Below, piece after piece: positions 35,224 through 45,502 of a DNA stretch of 64,000 bases. The notes below the pieces were generated by a model that worked only from the letters and a program-made list of their open reading frames with translations, was not told the DNA's origin and made no database searches. Every line of letters begins with the position of its first letter. The stretch's first letter is position 1. Origin of the DNA: Candidatus Methanoperedens sp. (GTDB lineage Archaea > Halobacteriota > Methanosarcinia > Methanosarcinales > Methanoperedenaceae); assembly GCA_027460525.1 (NCBI GenBank), contig JAPZAS010000015.1, forward strand, positions 62,001 through 126,000, in the 5' to 3' direction. A program made the position numbers and the translations under genes.

Positions 35224-37305
35224 ATGGCAAAAAAGCGCCCGAACCGTCTCATCTCTGAAAAAAGCCCCTACCTGCTCCAGCATGCATACAATCCTGTGGA
35301 CTGGTATCCCTGGGGGAAAGATGCCTTTGAGAAGGCGAAGAAGGAGGACAAACCCGTTTTCCTGTCCATCGGATACTCCACCTGCCACTGGTGCCATGTG
35401 ATGGAGAAGGAATCCTTCGAGGACGATGCAGTGGCAACACTGATGAACGAGGCCTTTGTGAGCATAAAGGTTGACCGGGAGGAGCGCCCGGATATAGACA
35501 GCATCTATATGAAAATTTGCCAGAGAATGACGGGCAGCGGGGGCTGGCCTCTTAACATGATACTAACACCCGACAAAAAACCCTTTTATGCAGCCACATA
35601 CATCCCGAAGGAAAGCAAATTCGGGAGGGCAGGGATGCTGGAGATGATCCCGCGCATAAAAAACCTCTGGAGCTTGCAGAGGAGCGAAGTGGAACAACTT
35701 GCGGCGCAGAACCTTTCTGCACTCAAAGAAGTATCCGCGTCAGGAGTGGAACTGGATGAAGACGTTCTGCATGCAGCCTATGAGCAGCTTCTTGGGATGT
35801 TTGATGAGCAGCACGGGGGTTTTGGCGATGTGCCCAAGTTCCCAACTCCCCACAACTTCATGTTCCTTCTTCGTTACTGGAGGCGCACTGGGGATACAAT
35901 GGCTCTTTTCATGGTGGAAAAGACGCTCTATGCCATGCGCAAAGGCGGTATCTACGACCACATAGGCTTTGGCTTCCACCGCTACTCCGTGGATTCAGGA
36001 TGGCTTGTCCCGCACTTTGAAAAAATGCTCTACGACCAGGCGATGCTGGCTCTTGCCTATGTGGAGGCTTATCAGGCAACAGGGAAAGAGGAGTATGGAA
36101 AAACATGTCGTGAAATCTTTACCTATGTTCTAAGAGATATGACCTCTCCTGAGGGCGGTTTTTATTCAGGCGAAGATGCAGACAGCGAAGGGGAGGAGGG
36201 AAAGTTCTATTTGTGGACTGAGGATGAAATCCGTTCGGTTCTTTCAGGGGAGGAAGCTCTTCTTATAAAAAAAGTATTCAATATTACTCATGAAGGCAAT
36301 TTCCCTGAGGGAAAAAGCACAGGAAGAAATATCTTTTACTTATCAAAATCCCTTTATGAGAAGGCCTCTTTTCTTAAGCTTTCTATGGAAGAGCTACAGA
36401 ATCGCATCGTGACTGCCCGGCGCAAGCTCTTCGATGTACGGGAAAAACGCATCCACCCGGGTAAGGATGATAAGATACTGACAGACTGGAACGGGCTGAT
36501 GATAGCTGCACTGGCAAAGGGAGCGGCGGTGTTTGATGAGCCTGCATATGCAGGGGCCGCAAAGCAGGCTCTGGATTTTATTCTTTTAAAAATGAGCGAT
36601 AAAGAAGGCAGGCTTTATCATCGCTATAGAGGTGGCGAAGCTGCCGTTCCGGGTTTTCTGGATGACTATGCATTTCTTATCTGGGGATTGATAGAACTCT
36701 ATGAAACCACTTTTGAGATACGTTATCTTAAAAAAGTCCATGAACTTTGCAATGACATGATCAGGCATTTCTGGGACGAAGAAAACCGGGGGTTTCATCT
36801 GACTGCGGATGATGCTGAGAAGGTACTTGTTCGCAGAAAAGAGCTCTACGACGGCGCTTTGCCCGCAGGCAACTCGGTGGCAATGCTGAACCTGATTCGC
36901 CTGGGTAAAATGACAGCCAATCCCGAATTTGAAAAGAAGGGGGTGCAGATTGGAAGGGCATTCTCAAAAAGCATTTCACAGGCGCCGGCAGCATATACAA
37001 TGCTCATGGCGGCGCTTGACTTTGCAATCGGTCCTTCTAGCGAAGTGGTTGTTGCCGGGGATATGGAGGCTGCGGATACGAAGAATATGCTCGCCGCTTT
37101 GCGAAGGGAGTTTATACCTGAAAAGGTGGTGATTTTCCGTCCCCTCGGCGAGGCAGCGGAGATTATACATCTCGCAGGTTATACGAGAAACATGCTAGGC
37201 ATGGAAGGCAAAGCCACTGCCTATGTATGCCGGGATTTTAGCTGCAGGCTTCCGACAACCGATATCGGGGAAATGCTGAAGTTACTGAAGGTGCCTCTTG
37301 ATTAA
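35224..37305 (+). CDS. yyaL: Thioredoxin-domain protein YyaL (DUF255, SPATA20-like)
   Basis: 693 residues. [25 protein letters not shown] and [16 protein letters not shown] identify the N-terminal thioredoxin-like domain (CHWC). [11 protein letters not shown] follows, then a glycoside-hydrolase-like helical barrel ([28 protein letters not shown]). Biochemical role unknown. Confidence 0.92.
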   Translation: MAKKRPNRLISEKSPYLLQHAYNPVDWYPWGKDAFEKAKKEDKPVFLSIGYSTCHWCHVMEKESFEDDAVATLMNEAFVSIKVDREERPDIDSIYMKICQRMTGSGGWPLNMILTPDKKPFYAATYIPKESKFGRAGMLEMIPRIKNLWSLQRSEVEQLAAQNLSALKEVSASGVELDEDVLHAAYEQLLGMFDEQHGGFGDVPKFPTPHNFMFLLRYWRRTGDTMALFMVEKTLYAMRKGGIYDHIGFGFHRYSVDSGWLVPHFEKMLYDQAMLALAYVEAYQATGKEEYGKTCREIFTYVLRDMTSPEGGFYSGEDADSEGEEGKFYLWTEDEIRSVLSGEEALLIKKVFNITHEGNFPEGKSTGRNIFYLSKSLYEKASFLKLSMEELQNRIVTARRKLFDVREKRIHPGKDDKILTDWNGLMIAALAKGAAVFDEPAYAGAAKQALDFILLKMSDKEGRLYHRYRGGEAAVPGFLDDYAFLIWGLIELYETTFEIRYLKKVHELCNDMIRHFWDEENRGFHLTADDAEKVLVRRKELYDGALPAGNSVAMLNLIRLGKMTANPEFEKKGVQIGRAFSKSISQAPAAYTMLMAALDFAIGPSSEVVVAGDMEAADTKNMLAALRREFIPEKVVIFRPLGEAAEIIHLAGYTRNMLGMEGKATAYVCRDFSCRLPTTDIGEMLKLLKVPLD

Positions 37306-37311
37306 GAATAA

Positions 37312-39834
37312 TCATATCGATTCCACCTTCGCATCCATCCATTGCTCTTCAAAAAGATGCTTCAGCAGCTCGATAATACTGAATCTCGAACCTGTCTCTA
37401 TCTCCAAGGAAATATCACCATTCTCCTGACTCAACTCCGCATAGTTCAGGAGCTTCTTCTTCCTATCCTTTGCAGCCACTTCAAATTTAATAAATCCATT
37501 CGATTTCCTTATCTCAAACCCCATTCCGTTAAGAAGCAAGAAATCCTGTAACCTGTTCTGGAAGCTGTACCTGTATGTATCCTTCCATTGCGATGTTATA
37601 CGGAAATTGTTTCCAATCTCTTTCTCGGAAACGCTTGAAATACTCAAAAGCTGAGTATCTATCCTGTTTTCTTTTAGAAACTCCAGAAAGACCTCCGAGC
37701 TGCCCTGGAATTCAAAATCGTACACGAAGCGCCCGAAAAGGAACCCGTATCCTTTCGAGGCGGGCATGTTCTGCACCTGCCTGCAGGAGAGATAATCCTT
37801 AACCAGGGATGGTATTTGCCCGAGAATAGCCCTGCCTGTGAAGGCGCACTTTGCTTCAGGAGTGAGGAACCTGCCGTCTTCTTTTATTGTCACAACAGCC
37901 TGTACGACCTGGGGCTTTTTCTTTCTCTCCACGGTCTTCTTGAGTTTTTTTATATCTTCCTGGGAAACCTCAGGCAGATTTGAGAGCCTACGGTCATCGC
38001 ATCCCTGGCATCCAATGCATCCTCCCTTTCCTTCAAAGCAATATCCGCTGTCCTGGAAATTCCTGGCTTCATTATACATCCTCCACAGAAAAGATTTTTC
38101 AGGGGTTCCTTTTACAGTCTCGAGCGGAAAAGCATAATTTTCGTCTTTATGACCATATAATCCATCGCCAGATGCCCCTCTCAGTGATGAAATAAGCACA
38201 TTTTTATCCCCGATTATGTATTCCCCGTCAAAGTATCCTCCATTTTTTGCAAAACCGGAAATAACATCAAAACATTCAAAACCGGCAAGCGCGATGTGCT
38301 GCGAAATAAGGAATTCTTCCATTTCCTGCGCCATCCTGAATTCAAAGCCGTTGGTTTCGCAATCCCTTTTCAGGTCGCCCTTGATCTTTTTTATGCTTGC
38401 AGGGTCTTTTATAGGGGAACTGAACTGCATCGGGGTAAAAGGAAGGTTAACAAGAGGGCTGAAACTCATGATTGTTCTGGCGCCGGGCGATGCCCTGCTC
38501 CTCAGTTGTTTGAGTTTCTTTATGAAATCCCTGAATTCCCCCAGATCCGCCTCGTTTTCGATGCCTGTTATTATAAAGAATAATTTTAACTGTCTGGGTT
38601 TTTTTGCATATATGTGTTCAAGAGATGAAATGAGTTCCTGCTCGGTCAGGCTCTTATGCAGATAGCGCCTCATCCTGTCGCTGATTCCTTCCACGCCGAT
38701 GGTGTAGCTGCGTTTGCCTGAAAGAATCTCGAGGTCAACAAGCTCAGGGCGCAGCGAGATTATATCGGCTCGCTGGCTCTTGAAATTCACAAACTTCACT
38801 ATATCGTTTAGATCTGCGATTATTTTTGATATGCCGCTGTGCATGTTGAAATTAAAACTCAGGAAATCAAGTTCCACCGGGGCATGCTTCAATTTCACAA
38901 GATGCGCCTTTTCCATTATATCCTGCGGAGAACATTCCCTGAAAGGTTTTCTTGTATACCCTTCAAAGCAGAAAGAGCAGAAGCAAGAGCAGCCCTGCGT
39001 AATCTGGAGTTTCGCCGTGTTCTCGATGTCAGTGTTCAGTATCGGATAATCGGTTAATATATACGAAGCTAGCGGCGCTTTCGGAGGGGAAATGCATACG
39101 CTATCCGGGATTGGCATCCTGATATCAAAGAAACCCTTTACCTCATTCTCAAGGCTCCTGAGAACTTTTGATTTTTCAAGATTTTTATTCTGATGCACAA
39201 TAGAAACAATATCACCCACTGCACTTTCACCTTCCCCAAAAAAGAGAGCATCGATAAACGAGTCGCCTTCAGGCGATACGGCGCACTGAGCCATGAGCGC
39301 ATTTGAGCCTCCCATGATCACGATAGGCTTGCTTGAATGCCTTTCTGATTTCAGGGCTGGAATTCCTGTATTTAAAAAAAGGTAGGGCAGGTTGATTAGC
39401 TCAAGAGTGAAAGAATTGGATACCAGCACAAGATCAAAATCAGATATCGAGCGAAGTGATTGGATACCTATGAAAAACGGTATTTTGTTGATTATAAAAA
39501 GCGGGATGTTCTTTGGGTTCGGGAAAAACGCATAATCGATGTATGCGGAAGCAAGAGACCGTCTGACTTCCTGGAACAGGAAATGATGCGTTATGGATTC
39601 ACGCATATTTTGCAAAGGTGAGAGCCTGATTATAAGCACCCGCAGTTTTGCGTCTTCAAACTTTGGATTTTCAAAAGTGGGGTTGTTTCGCGGAAAGTAT
39701 GCGCGAAAACCTTCCAGTCGATTGAGGTTTTTCGATACGAATTCTGTATAGTCCGCCATGTTGAGTGTAGATAGTATATCGCCGTATTTTATTCCATTAT
39801 GAAAACTAAAAGAATTTAACGATTCTCTTTGCAT
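37312..39834 (-). CDS. Large radical SAM protein (B12-domain-like architecture)
   Basis: 840 residues. The N-terminal ~200 residues resemble a cobalamin-binding-type Rossmann domain. QGCSCFCSFCFEGYTRKPF carries the CxxxCxxC cluster motif near residue 280, and the barrel continues to ~450. A later cysteine group (CFEGKGGCIGCQGCD) may bind another cluster or zinc, followed by an ~220-residue extension of unknown fold. No convincing assignment to a named enzyme. Confidence 0.65.
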   Translation of the reverse strand: MQRESLNSFSFHNGIKYGDILSTLNMADYTEFVSKNLNRLEGFRAYFPRNNPTFENPKFEDAKLRVLIIRLSPLQNMRESITHHFLFQEVRRSLASAYIDYAFFPNPKNIPLFIINKIPFFIGIQSLRSISDFDLVLVSNSFTLELINLPYLFLNTGIPALKSERHSSKPIVIMGGSNALMAQCAVSPEGDSFIDALFFGEGESAVGDIVSIVHQNKNLEKSKVLRSLENEVKGFFDIRMPIPDSVCISPPKAPLASYILTDYPILNTDIENTAKLQITQGCSCFCSFCFEGYTRKPFRECSPQDIMEKAHLVKLKHAPVELDFLSFNFNMHSGISKIIADLNDIVKFVNFKSQRADIISLRPELVDLEILSGKRSYTIGVEGISDRMRRYLHKSLTEQELISSLEHIYAKKPRQLKLFFIITGIENEADLGEFRDFIKKLKQLRSRASPGARTIMSFSPLVNLPFTPMQFSSPIKDPASIKKIKGDLKRDCETNGFEFRMAQEMEEFLISQHIALAGFECFDVISGFAKNGGYFDGEYIIGDKNVLISSLRGASGDGLYGHKDENYAFPLETVKGTPEKSFLWRMYNEARNFQDSGYCFEGKGGCIGCQGCDDRRLSNLPEVSQEDIKKLKKTVERKKKPQVVQAVVTIKEDGRFLTPEAKCAFTGRAILGQIPSLVKDYLSCRQVQNMPASKGYGFLFGRFVYDFEFQGSSEVFLEFLKENRIDTQLLSISSVSEKEIGNNFRITSQWKDTYRYSFQNRLQDFLLLNGMGFEIRKSNGFIKFEVAAKDRKKKLLNYAELSQENGDISLEIETGSRFSIIELLKHLFEEQWMDAKVESI

Positions 39835-40038
39835 AAGGGCTCTTATATTATAAGCATATTATTGGAGCTATAAATTTTGAATTCTGAGTAAGATTTATTA
39901 ATGAGTTCGTTTATATCAGGTTTATAGTGAAGGATTTGTATAGGTTATAACGACTAACATTAGATTTGATGGAATGTATAGACATTAAATACTAAAAACT
40001 TTTATGATATTTTTTTATAACAGCCTGGAGGATGAAAC

Positions 40039-40185
40039 TTGAAGTATTGTGTCGACTGCAGATACTTCACAACAAAGGTAAAAGGTAGCAATAGAGAACA
40101 GTACGACGGTTCATGCACGCTTTTCAAGAAAAACGTGTATGAAACCAATCTCGGCTGCAAGGAATTCACAGAAGAACGAATCTAG
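40039..40185 (+). CDS. 48-residue Cys-rich protein
   Basis: Starts at TTG 40039, seven bases after a strong GGAGG site at 40027-40031. It reads MKYCVDCRYFTTKVKG, then SCTLFKK and LGCKEFTEERI: four Cys in CxxC...C...C spacing suit a small metal site. It stops at 40185, 6 bases before the transporter TTG, so it is likely cotranscribed. Confidence 0.7.
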   Translation: MKYCVDCRYFTTKVKGSNREQYDGSCTLFKKNVYETNLGCKEFTEERI

Positions 40186-40191
40186 GCACAA

Positions 40192-41484
40192 TTGAGTCAG
40201 ATTCTGGCTATTGCTGTTTTTGTATTCACCTACGCACTCATAGTCCTGAAGCCGAAAAGAATCAACGAAGCACATGCGGCTTTAATCGGCGCTGCACTCA
40301 CCATTGTTTTTTTGCTAAAGCCCGATAATGTGCTTGAGGCGCTCGGTATTTCGACCCCTGAAAATCCCCTGCCTCTTGTAACTACATGGAATGTTGTTGT
40401 AATTCTTGCAACCCTGATGGTTATATCAAGTCTCCTCGATGACTACGGGTTCTTTGAGTACTGCGCAACAAGGGCTGTACATGCTTCAAGAAACAGCGGT
40501 ATGAGGCTTTTTTTATACACGTACCTTGTGGTTTCAGCCATATCCCTTTTTGCAGGGAACGATGTGGTTATTCTTACCACGACTCCCATTATCCTGATTT
40601 TCTGCAGGAATGCAAAGATAAACCCAAAACCCTACATGTTCGCATCTTTTTTTGCTGCCAACACTTTTTCGATGCCTCTGTATATCGGGAATCTCACCAA
40701 CATACTGATTGGCGATAGCCTGCGCCTTGACTATTTCGGTTTCACAAAATACATGCTTCTTCCCACCCTTGCAGCCGCTCTTGTAAACTATCATTTATTG
40801 AAATACATCTTCAGGAAGCAGATACCAGAGAGCTTCGGCTCGCATGATAATGGCAGGATTCCCATAAGGAATAAATCTCTTGTAGCTCTTGGGCTTGCGG
40901 TTCTGCTCGGGGTAATTGTGCTTGGCGGCGCAGCAAACTATATGAAAATACCTCTCTCTGTGGTAACGTTGGGGGGTGCTGTAATCCTTATGATATTCGA
41001 GCGGCGAATAGTTCACAGGCTTAAAAGAGTCTCATGGAATGTCGTACTTTTTGTGATCGGGCTTTTTATCGTGGTAAAGGGACTCGAAGTGAGCGGCGTG
41101 GCAGGCGCAGCAGGCGAGATTATGTTTTCACATATAAGCGGTAATCTGACGGTTGCCATGTTTTCAGTTTCGCTCTTGTCTGCGTTCATGTGCAATCTTG
41201 TGAATAATATACCCATGACAGCCATGATGCTCTCCATAATCCACCATGCTTCGCTTGCGCAGCAGATGAATACAGCAATGGGGTACGCACTGGTCATAGG
41301 CTCCAATCTCGGTGCCAATTTCACTACCTTTGGCGCGCTTGCAGGTATTCTCTGGCTTGAAAGCGCAAAAAGATACGGCTGGAGCACGACAATGACCGAC
41401 CTTTTGAAAATAGGGCTGTTCGTCACTCCCATAGCAATCCTAGGTGCAAGTATCATGCTGGCGCTTGAGATGTGGCTTCTATGA
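40192..41484 (+). CDS. ArsB/NhaD-type ion transporter
   Basis: 430 residues with ~11-12 membrane helices. SLFAGNDVVILTTTPIILIF and SAFMCNLVNNIPMTAMMLSI are the paired hairpin motifs of the ion transporter superfamily (ArsB, NhaD, CitM). ANTFSMPLYIGNLTNILIGD is also typical. Ion not predictable. Start is TTG at 40192. Confidence 0.85.
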   Translation: MSQILAIAVFVFTYALIVLKPKRINEAHAALIGAALTIVFLLKPDNVLEALGISTPENPLPLVTTWNVVVILATLMVISSLLDDYGFFEYCATRAVHASRNSGMRLFLYTYLVVSAISLFAGNDVVILTTTPIILIFCRNAKINPKPYMFASFFAANTFSMPLYIGNLTNILIGDSLRLDYFGFTKYMLLPTLAAALVNYHLLKYIFRKQIPESFGSHDNGRIPIRNKSLVALGLAVLLGVIVLGGAANYMKIPLSVVTLGGAVILMIFERRIVHRLKRVSWNVVLFVIGLFIVVKGLEVSGVAGAAGEIMFSHISGNLTVAMFSVSLLSAFMCNLVNNIPMTAMMLSIIHHASLAQQMNTAMGYALVIGSNLGANFTTFGALAGILWLESAKRYGWSTTMTDLLKIGLFVTPIAILGASIMLALEMWLL

Positions 41485-41546
41485 GTCGATTAACAGTAGA
41501 TATATATCCGATTGAGTACAACACAAACCCTCATCCAGGTGATATG

Positions 41547-41726
41547 ATGAATTTTATCGTGACAGGAACCTTCAAAGCCGGACAAAAATGGGAACGGTTT
41601 ACAAAAAAAATAACGAGCCCTACTAAAAATAATGCAACCGAGAAAACATATTCCTTGATCGGAAGTGAACACGGCTTAAGGCGCAGCCTGATAAAAATTG
41701 AATCCATAGAAGAGGCGAAAGAATGA
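41547..41726 (+). CDS. rplX: Large ribosomal subunit protein LX (L18a/eL20)
   Basis: MNFIVTGTFKAGQKWERFTKKI followed by TEKTYSLIGSEHGLRRSLIKIESIEE is the LX family. From ATG 41547, 59 residues. AGGTGA at 41537-41542 supports 41544 or 41547; the ORF from 41472/41481 adds an unrelated N-terminus. First gene of the LX-pfdA-ftsY cluster, widely conserved in archaea. Confidence 0.9.
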   Translation: MNFIVTGTFKAGQKWERFTKKITSPTKNNATEKTYSLIGSEHGLRRSLIKIESIEEAKE

Positions 41727-42181
41727 ACGATGTATTGACGCAGCAGCAGCTTGCTGAATTATCAGAAAAACATCAGGTTTACCAGTATCAGGCGGAGGCA
41801 TTAGCCCAGCAGATGAATATGGTACAACTTACCATTAAAGACGTGGAAACAGCGCTTATCACAATAACAGCCTTAAAAGATGAGCCAGTTGGAAGAGAGA
41901 CGCTTGTACCCCTCGGATTTGGTTCTTTCGCCAAAGCCACACTTGTTGATACCGAAAAGATAGTGGTGGGAATCGGCGCCGGGGTGAGTGTGGAAAAGAA
42001 AATAGATTATGCAACAGCATTCCTTGAAAAACGCAAAGATGAACTCACCAAGTATCATGAACAACTGAATCATTCCATTGCAAAACTTGCCCAGGAGCTG
42101 CAGAATATCCAGAAAATTGTGCAAAAACATCAGCAATCACTGCAATCCCAGCAATCCAGACAGCCCATGCGCGCCCAGTAA
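41723..42181 (+). CDS. pfdA: Prefoldin alpha subunit
   Basis: Subunit of the jellyfish-shaped co-chaperone. 152 residues: two long coiled coils around a beta hairpin region (VPLGFGSFAKATLVDTEKIVVGIGAGVSVEK). Overlaps the LX stop by 4 bases. Confidence 0.93.
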   Translation: MNDVLTQQQLAELSEKHQVYQYQAEALAQQMNMVQLTIKDVETALITITALKDEPVGRETLVPLGFGSFAKATLVDTEKIVVGIGAGVSVEKKIDYATAFLEKRKDELTKYHEQLNHSIAKLAQELQNIQKIVQKHQQSLQSQQSRQPMRAQ

Positions 42182-42183
42182 GT

Positions 42184-43239
42184 ATGTTTGAAAAACTTAA
42201 AGAAAAGCTTGGCAGTTTTAAAGCAGTACTTGGCGGGGCGATAGAGGAAAAAGAGAAAGAAGCCATAAAAACGCTCCCCGTAAAAACAGAAGCTGTTAAG
42301 GAAGAGGCACCTGCAGCCCCCGAACTTGCAGCAATACAAAAAGCGCCTGAAAAAATCGGTATATTCGGCAAAATAAAAGCTGCTGTTCTTGAACAGGAGT
42401 TCATAATCGAGGAGAAAAGCCTGCAAGACCATCTCTGGGAGCTTGAAATGGCGCTCCTTGAGAGCGATGTAGCGCTGCCTGTTGCTGAAAAAATAGTAGA
42501 ATCCGTGAAGAACGAGCTTGTGGGCACGCGGAGAAAAATCGGCTCTGATACCGGGAAGATTGTAGAAACAGCAATAAAAAATGCAATCTCGAAAGTAATT
42601 TCGGTTGATTCTTTTGATTTTGATGAGTTTGTTAAGAAAGCAAGTAAACCTGTAAGTATTGTTTTCGTGGGTGTGAACGGGACAGGAAAGACCACTACAA
42701 TAGCGAAAATGGCTGAGCGCTTTAAGTTCAAGGGTTATTCCGTGGTAATTGCGGCAGGCGATACTTTCCGCGCAGGGGCTATCGAGCAGATCGACAAACA
42801 TGCCGAAGCCCTGGGAATAAAGCTCATAAAACATCAGGAAGGCGCTGACCCGGCTGCTGTCATATACGATGCGATACAGTTTGCAAGGGCAAAACACAAA
42901 GATATTGTGCTGGCTGATACTGCTGGGAGAATGCACACCAATATCAACCTGATGGATCAGTTAAGGAAGGTGTGCAGGGTAAACAAGCCCGACCTTGTTA
43001 TCTTCGTGGACGAGGCTGTGGCTGGAAACGACGCCGTGGAGCGCGCCAAGCTCTTCAACAGCGCAGTGCCTTTTAACGGCAGCATTCTGACAAAGGCTGA
43101 TGCCGATGCAAAAGGCGGCGCTGCTATCTCCATATCCTACACAACAGGCAAGCCCATACTTTTTCTCGGTGTGGGGCAAAGTTATAAAGACCTTGTGAAG
43201 TTCGAGCCTCAATGGCTGCTGGCAAGGTTGTTTGAATAA
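42184..43239 (+). CDS. ftsY: Signal recognition particle receptor FtsY
   Basis: GTPase at the membrane for co-translational targeting. 351 residues: short acidic/basic N-domain, then GVNGTGKTTTIAK, DTFRAGAIEQ, DTAGRMHT and TKADADAKGGAA motifs. Two bases after pfdA. Confidence 0.96.
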   Translation: MFEKLKEKLGSFKAVLGGAIEEKEKEAIKTLPVKTEAVKEEAPAAPELAAIQKAPEKIGIFGKIKAAVLEQEFIIEEKSLQDHLWELEMALLESDVALPVAEKIVESVKNELVGTRRKIGSDTGKIVETAIKNAISKVISVDSFDFDEFVKKASKPVSIVFVGVNGTGKTTTIAKMAERFKFKGYSVVIAAGDTFRAGAIEQIDKHAEALGIKLIKHQEGADPAAVIYDAIQFARAKHKDIVLADTAGRMHTNINLMDQLRKVCRVNKPDLVIFVDEAVAGNDAVERAKLFNSAVPFNGSILTKADADAKGGAAISISYTTGKPILFLGVGQSYKDLVKFEPQWLLARLFE

Positions 43240-43370
43240 GCTGTCTATATGAAAACCCAGTTTTAGCATGCACATAACCCCATCGTCTGAGTTGAATAAC
43301 TTATTTATGCGAACAGGTCAATCTGAATAGTGGGAGTCAGCGGATAAGGCAAAAAGCCGCAGGTGAAAAT

Positions 43371-43883
43371 ATGATATACACCTTTGAAGACAAAAAACCA
43401 CTTATAGCGAAAAATGCTTTCATAGCAGATACTGCATGCATCATCGGAAATGTAACAATCGGCGAGCGATCAAGCGTCTGGTTTAATTCTGTCATCCGCG
43501 GCGACAGGGCAAAAATCAGTATAGGTAAGGGCTGCAACATCCAGGACAATGTGGTCGTACATTCGGACGAGAGGGATGTTGAAATCGGCGATAAAGTTAC
43601 CATAGGGCATGGAAGCGTTATGCACGGCTGCATTGTAAAAAATAATGCACTCATAGGTATGAATGCCACGGTACTGCACGGCGCCGAAATCGGGGAATTT
43701 TCTATAGTCGGAGCAGGAGCTTTGGTGCCGCCCGGTCATAAAATCCCCGCGAACAGCCTGGTTTTCGGAATACCCTGCAAACACGCAAGGACAACAACAG
43801 ACAAGGATATAGAACTCATTAACAATACCTTAAAGAATTATGAGGATTTGACTGCAAGATACCTGAAACTGAAAGGCAAATAA
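43371..43883 (+). CDS. Gamma-carbonic-anhydrase-like left-handed beta-helix protein
   Basis: 170 residues of hexapeptide repeats (NVTIGERSSVWFNSVIRGDRAKISIG). The three zinc-ligand His are in place: VVHSDE and GHGSVMHGC. Members include archaeal Cam-type carbonic anhydrases and CaiE-like proteins. One base before the AdoMet synthetase gene. Confidence 0.85.
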   Translation: MIYTFEDKKPLIAKNAFIADTACIIGNVTIGERSSVWFNSVIRGDRAKISIGKGCNIQDNVVVHSDERDVEIGDKVTIGHGSVMHGCIVKNNALIGMNATVLHGAEIGEFSIVGAGALVPPGHKIPANSLVFGIPCKHARTTTDKDIELINNTLKNYEDLTARYLKLKGK

Positions 43884-43884
43884 A

Positions 43885-45084
43885 ATGCGGAATATAGAAC
43901 TGGAAGAACTTGGCGCCACCCCGATAACCGAGCGCAAAGTGGAAGTAGTTGAAAGGAAAGGACTCGGGCATCCCGACTATATATGCGATTCCATAATGAA
44001 CCAGGTCTCGGTGGAACTCTGCAAGGAATACATGAACAGATTCGGCGCCATCATGCACCACAATATAGATAAGGGGATGCTTGTGGCAGGGGAGGTAAAA
44101 ACAAAATTCGGGGGCGGGGTAATCCTCAAGCCCATGCGCCTTATTTTCGGGGATAGGGCTACGTTTGAAGTGGAAGGGGAATTCATCGATGTTAATAATA
44201 TCGCAATAGATGCTGCAAAGCAATGGATAAAGGATAACCTGCGGTTCGTGAATGCGGATTCAATCCAGTACCAGGTCGAACTTGCAAAAGGTTCGGCAGA
44301 ACTCACCGATATCTTCAAAAGAAAGGACGCGATACTAGGAGCAAATGATACCTCGGCTGCGGTTGGATATGCTCCAATGACGCCCACAGAAACATTGGTG
44401 CTTGAGACCGAGCGGTACCTGAATTCCCCTGATTTTAAGAAAAGGTTTCCCGAATCGGGCGAGGATATTAAAGTCATGGGCCTGCGTGAGAAGAGCGAGC
44501 TTCATTTAACCATCGCTGACCCCCTTGTGGACAGGTTCATCGAATCTGAAAGCACCTATTTCAGGAAAAAGGATGAACTTCTTGAGGAGATAAAAAACTA
44601 TGCGGCAGAAAGAACAGAGCTTGAAACTTCAGTTTATTTGAATACGCTGGACAGGGAAGGAAGAGGCATGGGCGGGATATATCTCACTGTCACAGGCACT
44701 TCTGCTGAGGATGCGGATTCTGGGCAGGTTGGCAGGGGTAACCGGGTGAACGGCATCATTCCGCTGAACCGCCCGGTGAGCAGCGAAGCCGCCGCGGGGA
44801 AAAACCCGGTGAGCCATGTTGGGAAGATATACAACGTGCTCAGCCACAGGATTGCGAATGAGATTTATGTTAATGTCCCGGACATCAAGGAAGTTTATGT
44901 GTGGCTTTTGAGCCAGATAGGGGAACCCATAGACCAGCCCAAGATAGCGGCGGCGCAGGTGATTATGGAGCGCGGGTCTTTTGAGGATGTGGAAACAGAG
45001 GTAAATGAGGTTATTGATAGCGAGCTTGCGAACATACAGGAGTTCTGCATGGAGCTGGCGTATGGGAAAATACCGGTGTGTTAG
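43885..45084 (+). CDS. mat: S-adenosylmethionine synthetase, archaeal type
   Basis: Makes S-adenosylmethionine from methionine and ATP. MRNIELEELGATPITERKVEVVERKGLGHPDYICDSIM and NPVSHVGKIYNVLSHRIA mark the archaeal family. 399 residues. The radical-SAM enzymes in this window depend on its product. Confidence 0.95.
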   Translation: MRNIELEELGATPITERKVEVVERKGLGHPDYICDSIMNQVSVELCKEYMNRFGAIMHHNIDKGMLVAGEVKTKFGGGVILKPMRLIFGDRATFEVEGEFIDVNNIAIDAAKQWIKDNLRFVNADSIQYQVELAKGSAELTDIFKRKDAILGANDTSAAVGYAPMTPTETLVLETERYLNSPDFKKRFPESGEDIKVMGLREKSELHLTIADPLVDRFIESESTYFRKKDELLEEIKNYAAERTELETSVYLNTLDREGRGMGGIYLTVTGTSAEDADSGQVGRGNRVNGIIPLNRPVSSEAAAGKNPVSHVGKIYNVLSHRIANEIYVNVPDIKEVYVWLLSQIGEPIDQPKIAAAQVIMERGSFEDVETEVNEVIDSELANIQEFCMELAYGKIPVC

Positions 45085-45100
45085 GTTCGAGGATAAGTCG

Positions 45101-45171
45101 CACCGCAAAGGCGCAGAGTACGCAAAAGATTTATCTGTGCCACGCTCTGCGCTCTTTGCGTCTTCGCGGTG
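45101..45171. repeat. CACCGCAAAG/CGCGGTG inverted repeat element
   Basis: CACCGCAAAGGCGCAGAG at 45101-45118 opposes TTTGCGTCTTCGCGGTG ending at 45171, with mismatches, between the AdoMet synthetase stop and a convergent gene. A relative lies at 26205-26254. It may act as a bidirectional terminator-like hairpin. Confidence 0.55.
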
Positions 45172-45173
45172 AT

Positions 45174-45485
45174 TTATTTATTAAGCTCTTTAGCTTTTCC
45201 AGGCAACCTCTTCTCTATTACTTCAAACATGGCATCGAAATCCCCTTCAGCCAGCGAGCGAACATCCTCTTCGCCTTTTAAAATCAGCTCAACAAGGTAA
45301 TTTAACTCCTCGTCGGTCAATTTATTAACCCTGTTTGCGAAATCTTCCGGGGATTCCGAGAATTTATGCGATACCGGAAGCAGGATGAATTTATAGTCAT
45401 GCCCCGGCGCAGGACCCGTGGCGCCTTCAAGCTCTGGCGCGAGTTTTGCGAGGAGCTTTTTGTCAAGGTCGGTGAGGGTTCTCAT
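45174..45485 (-). CDS. Conserved-looking helical protein, unknown
   Basis: 103 residues, soluble, mostly helical by residue pattern (ESPEDFANRVNKLTDEELNYLVELILKGEEDV). Not recognised. It lies beyond the repeat element, upstream end near the VapC stop (17 bases away). Confidence 0.55.
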   Translation of the reverse strand: MRTLTDLDKKLLAKLAPELEGATGPAPGHDYKFILLPVSHKFSESPEDFANRVNKLTDEELNYLVELILKGEEDVRSLAEGDFDAMFEVIEKRLPGKAKELNK

Positions 45486-45502
45486 GATGACTTTCAGATA
45501 TT

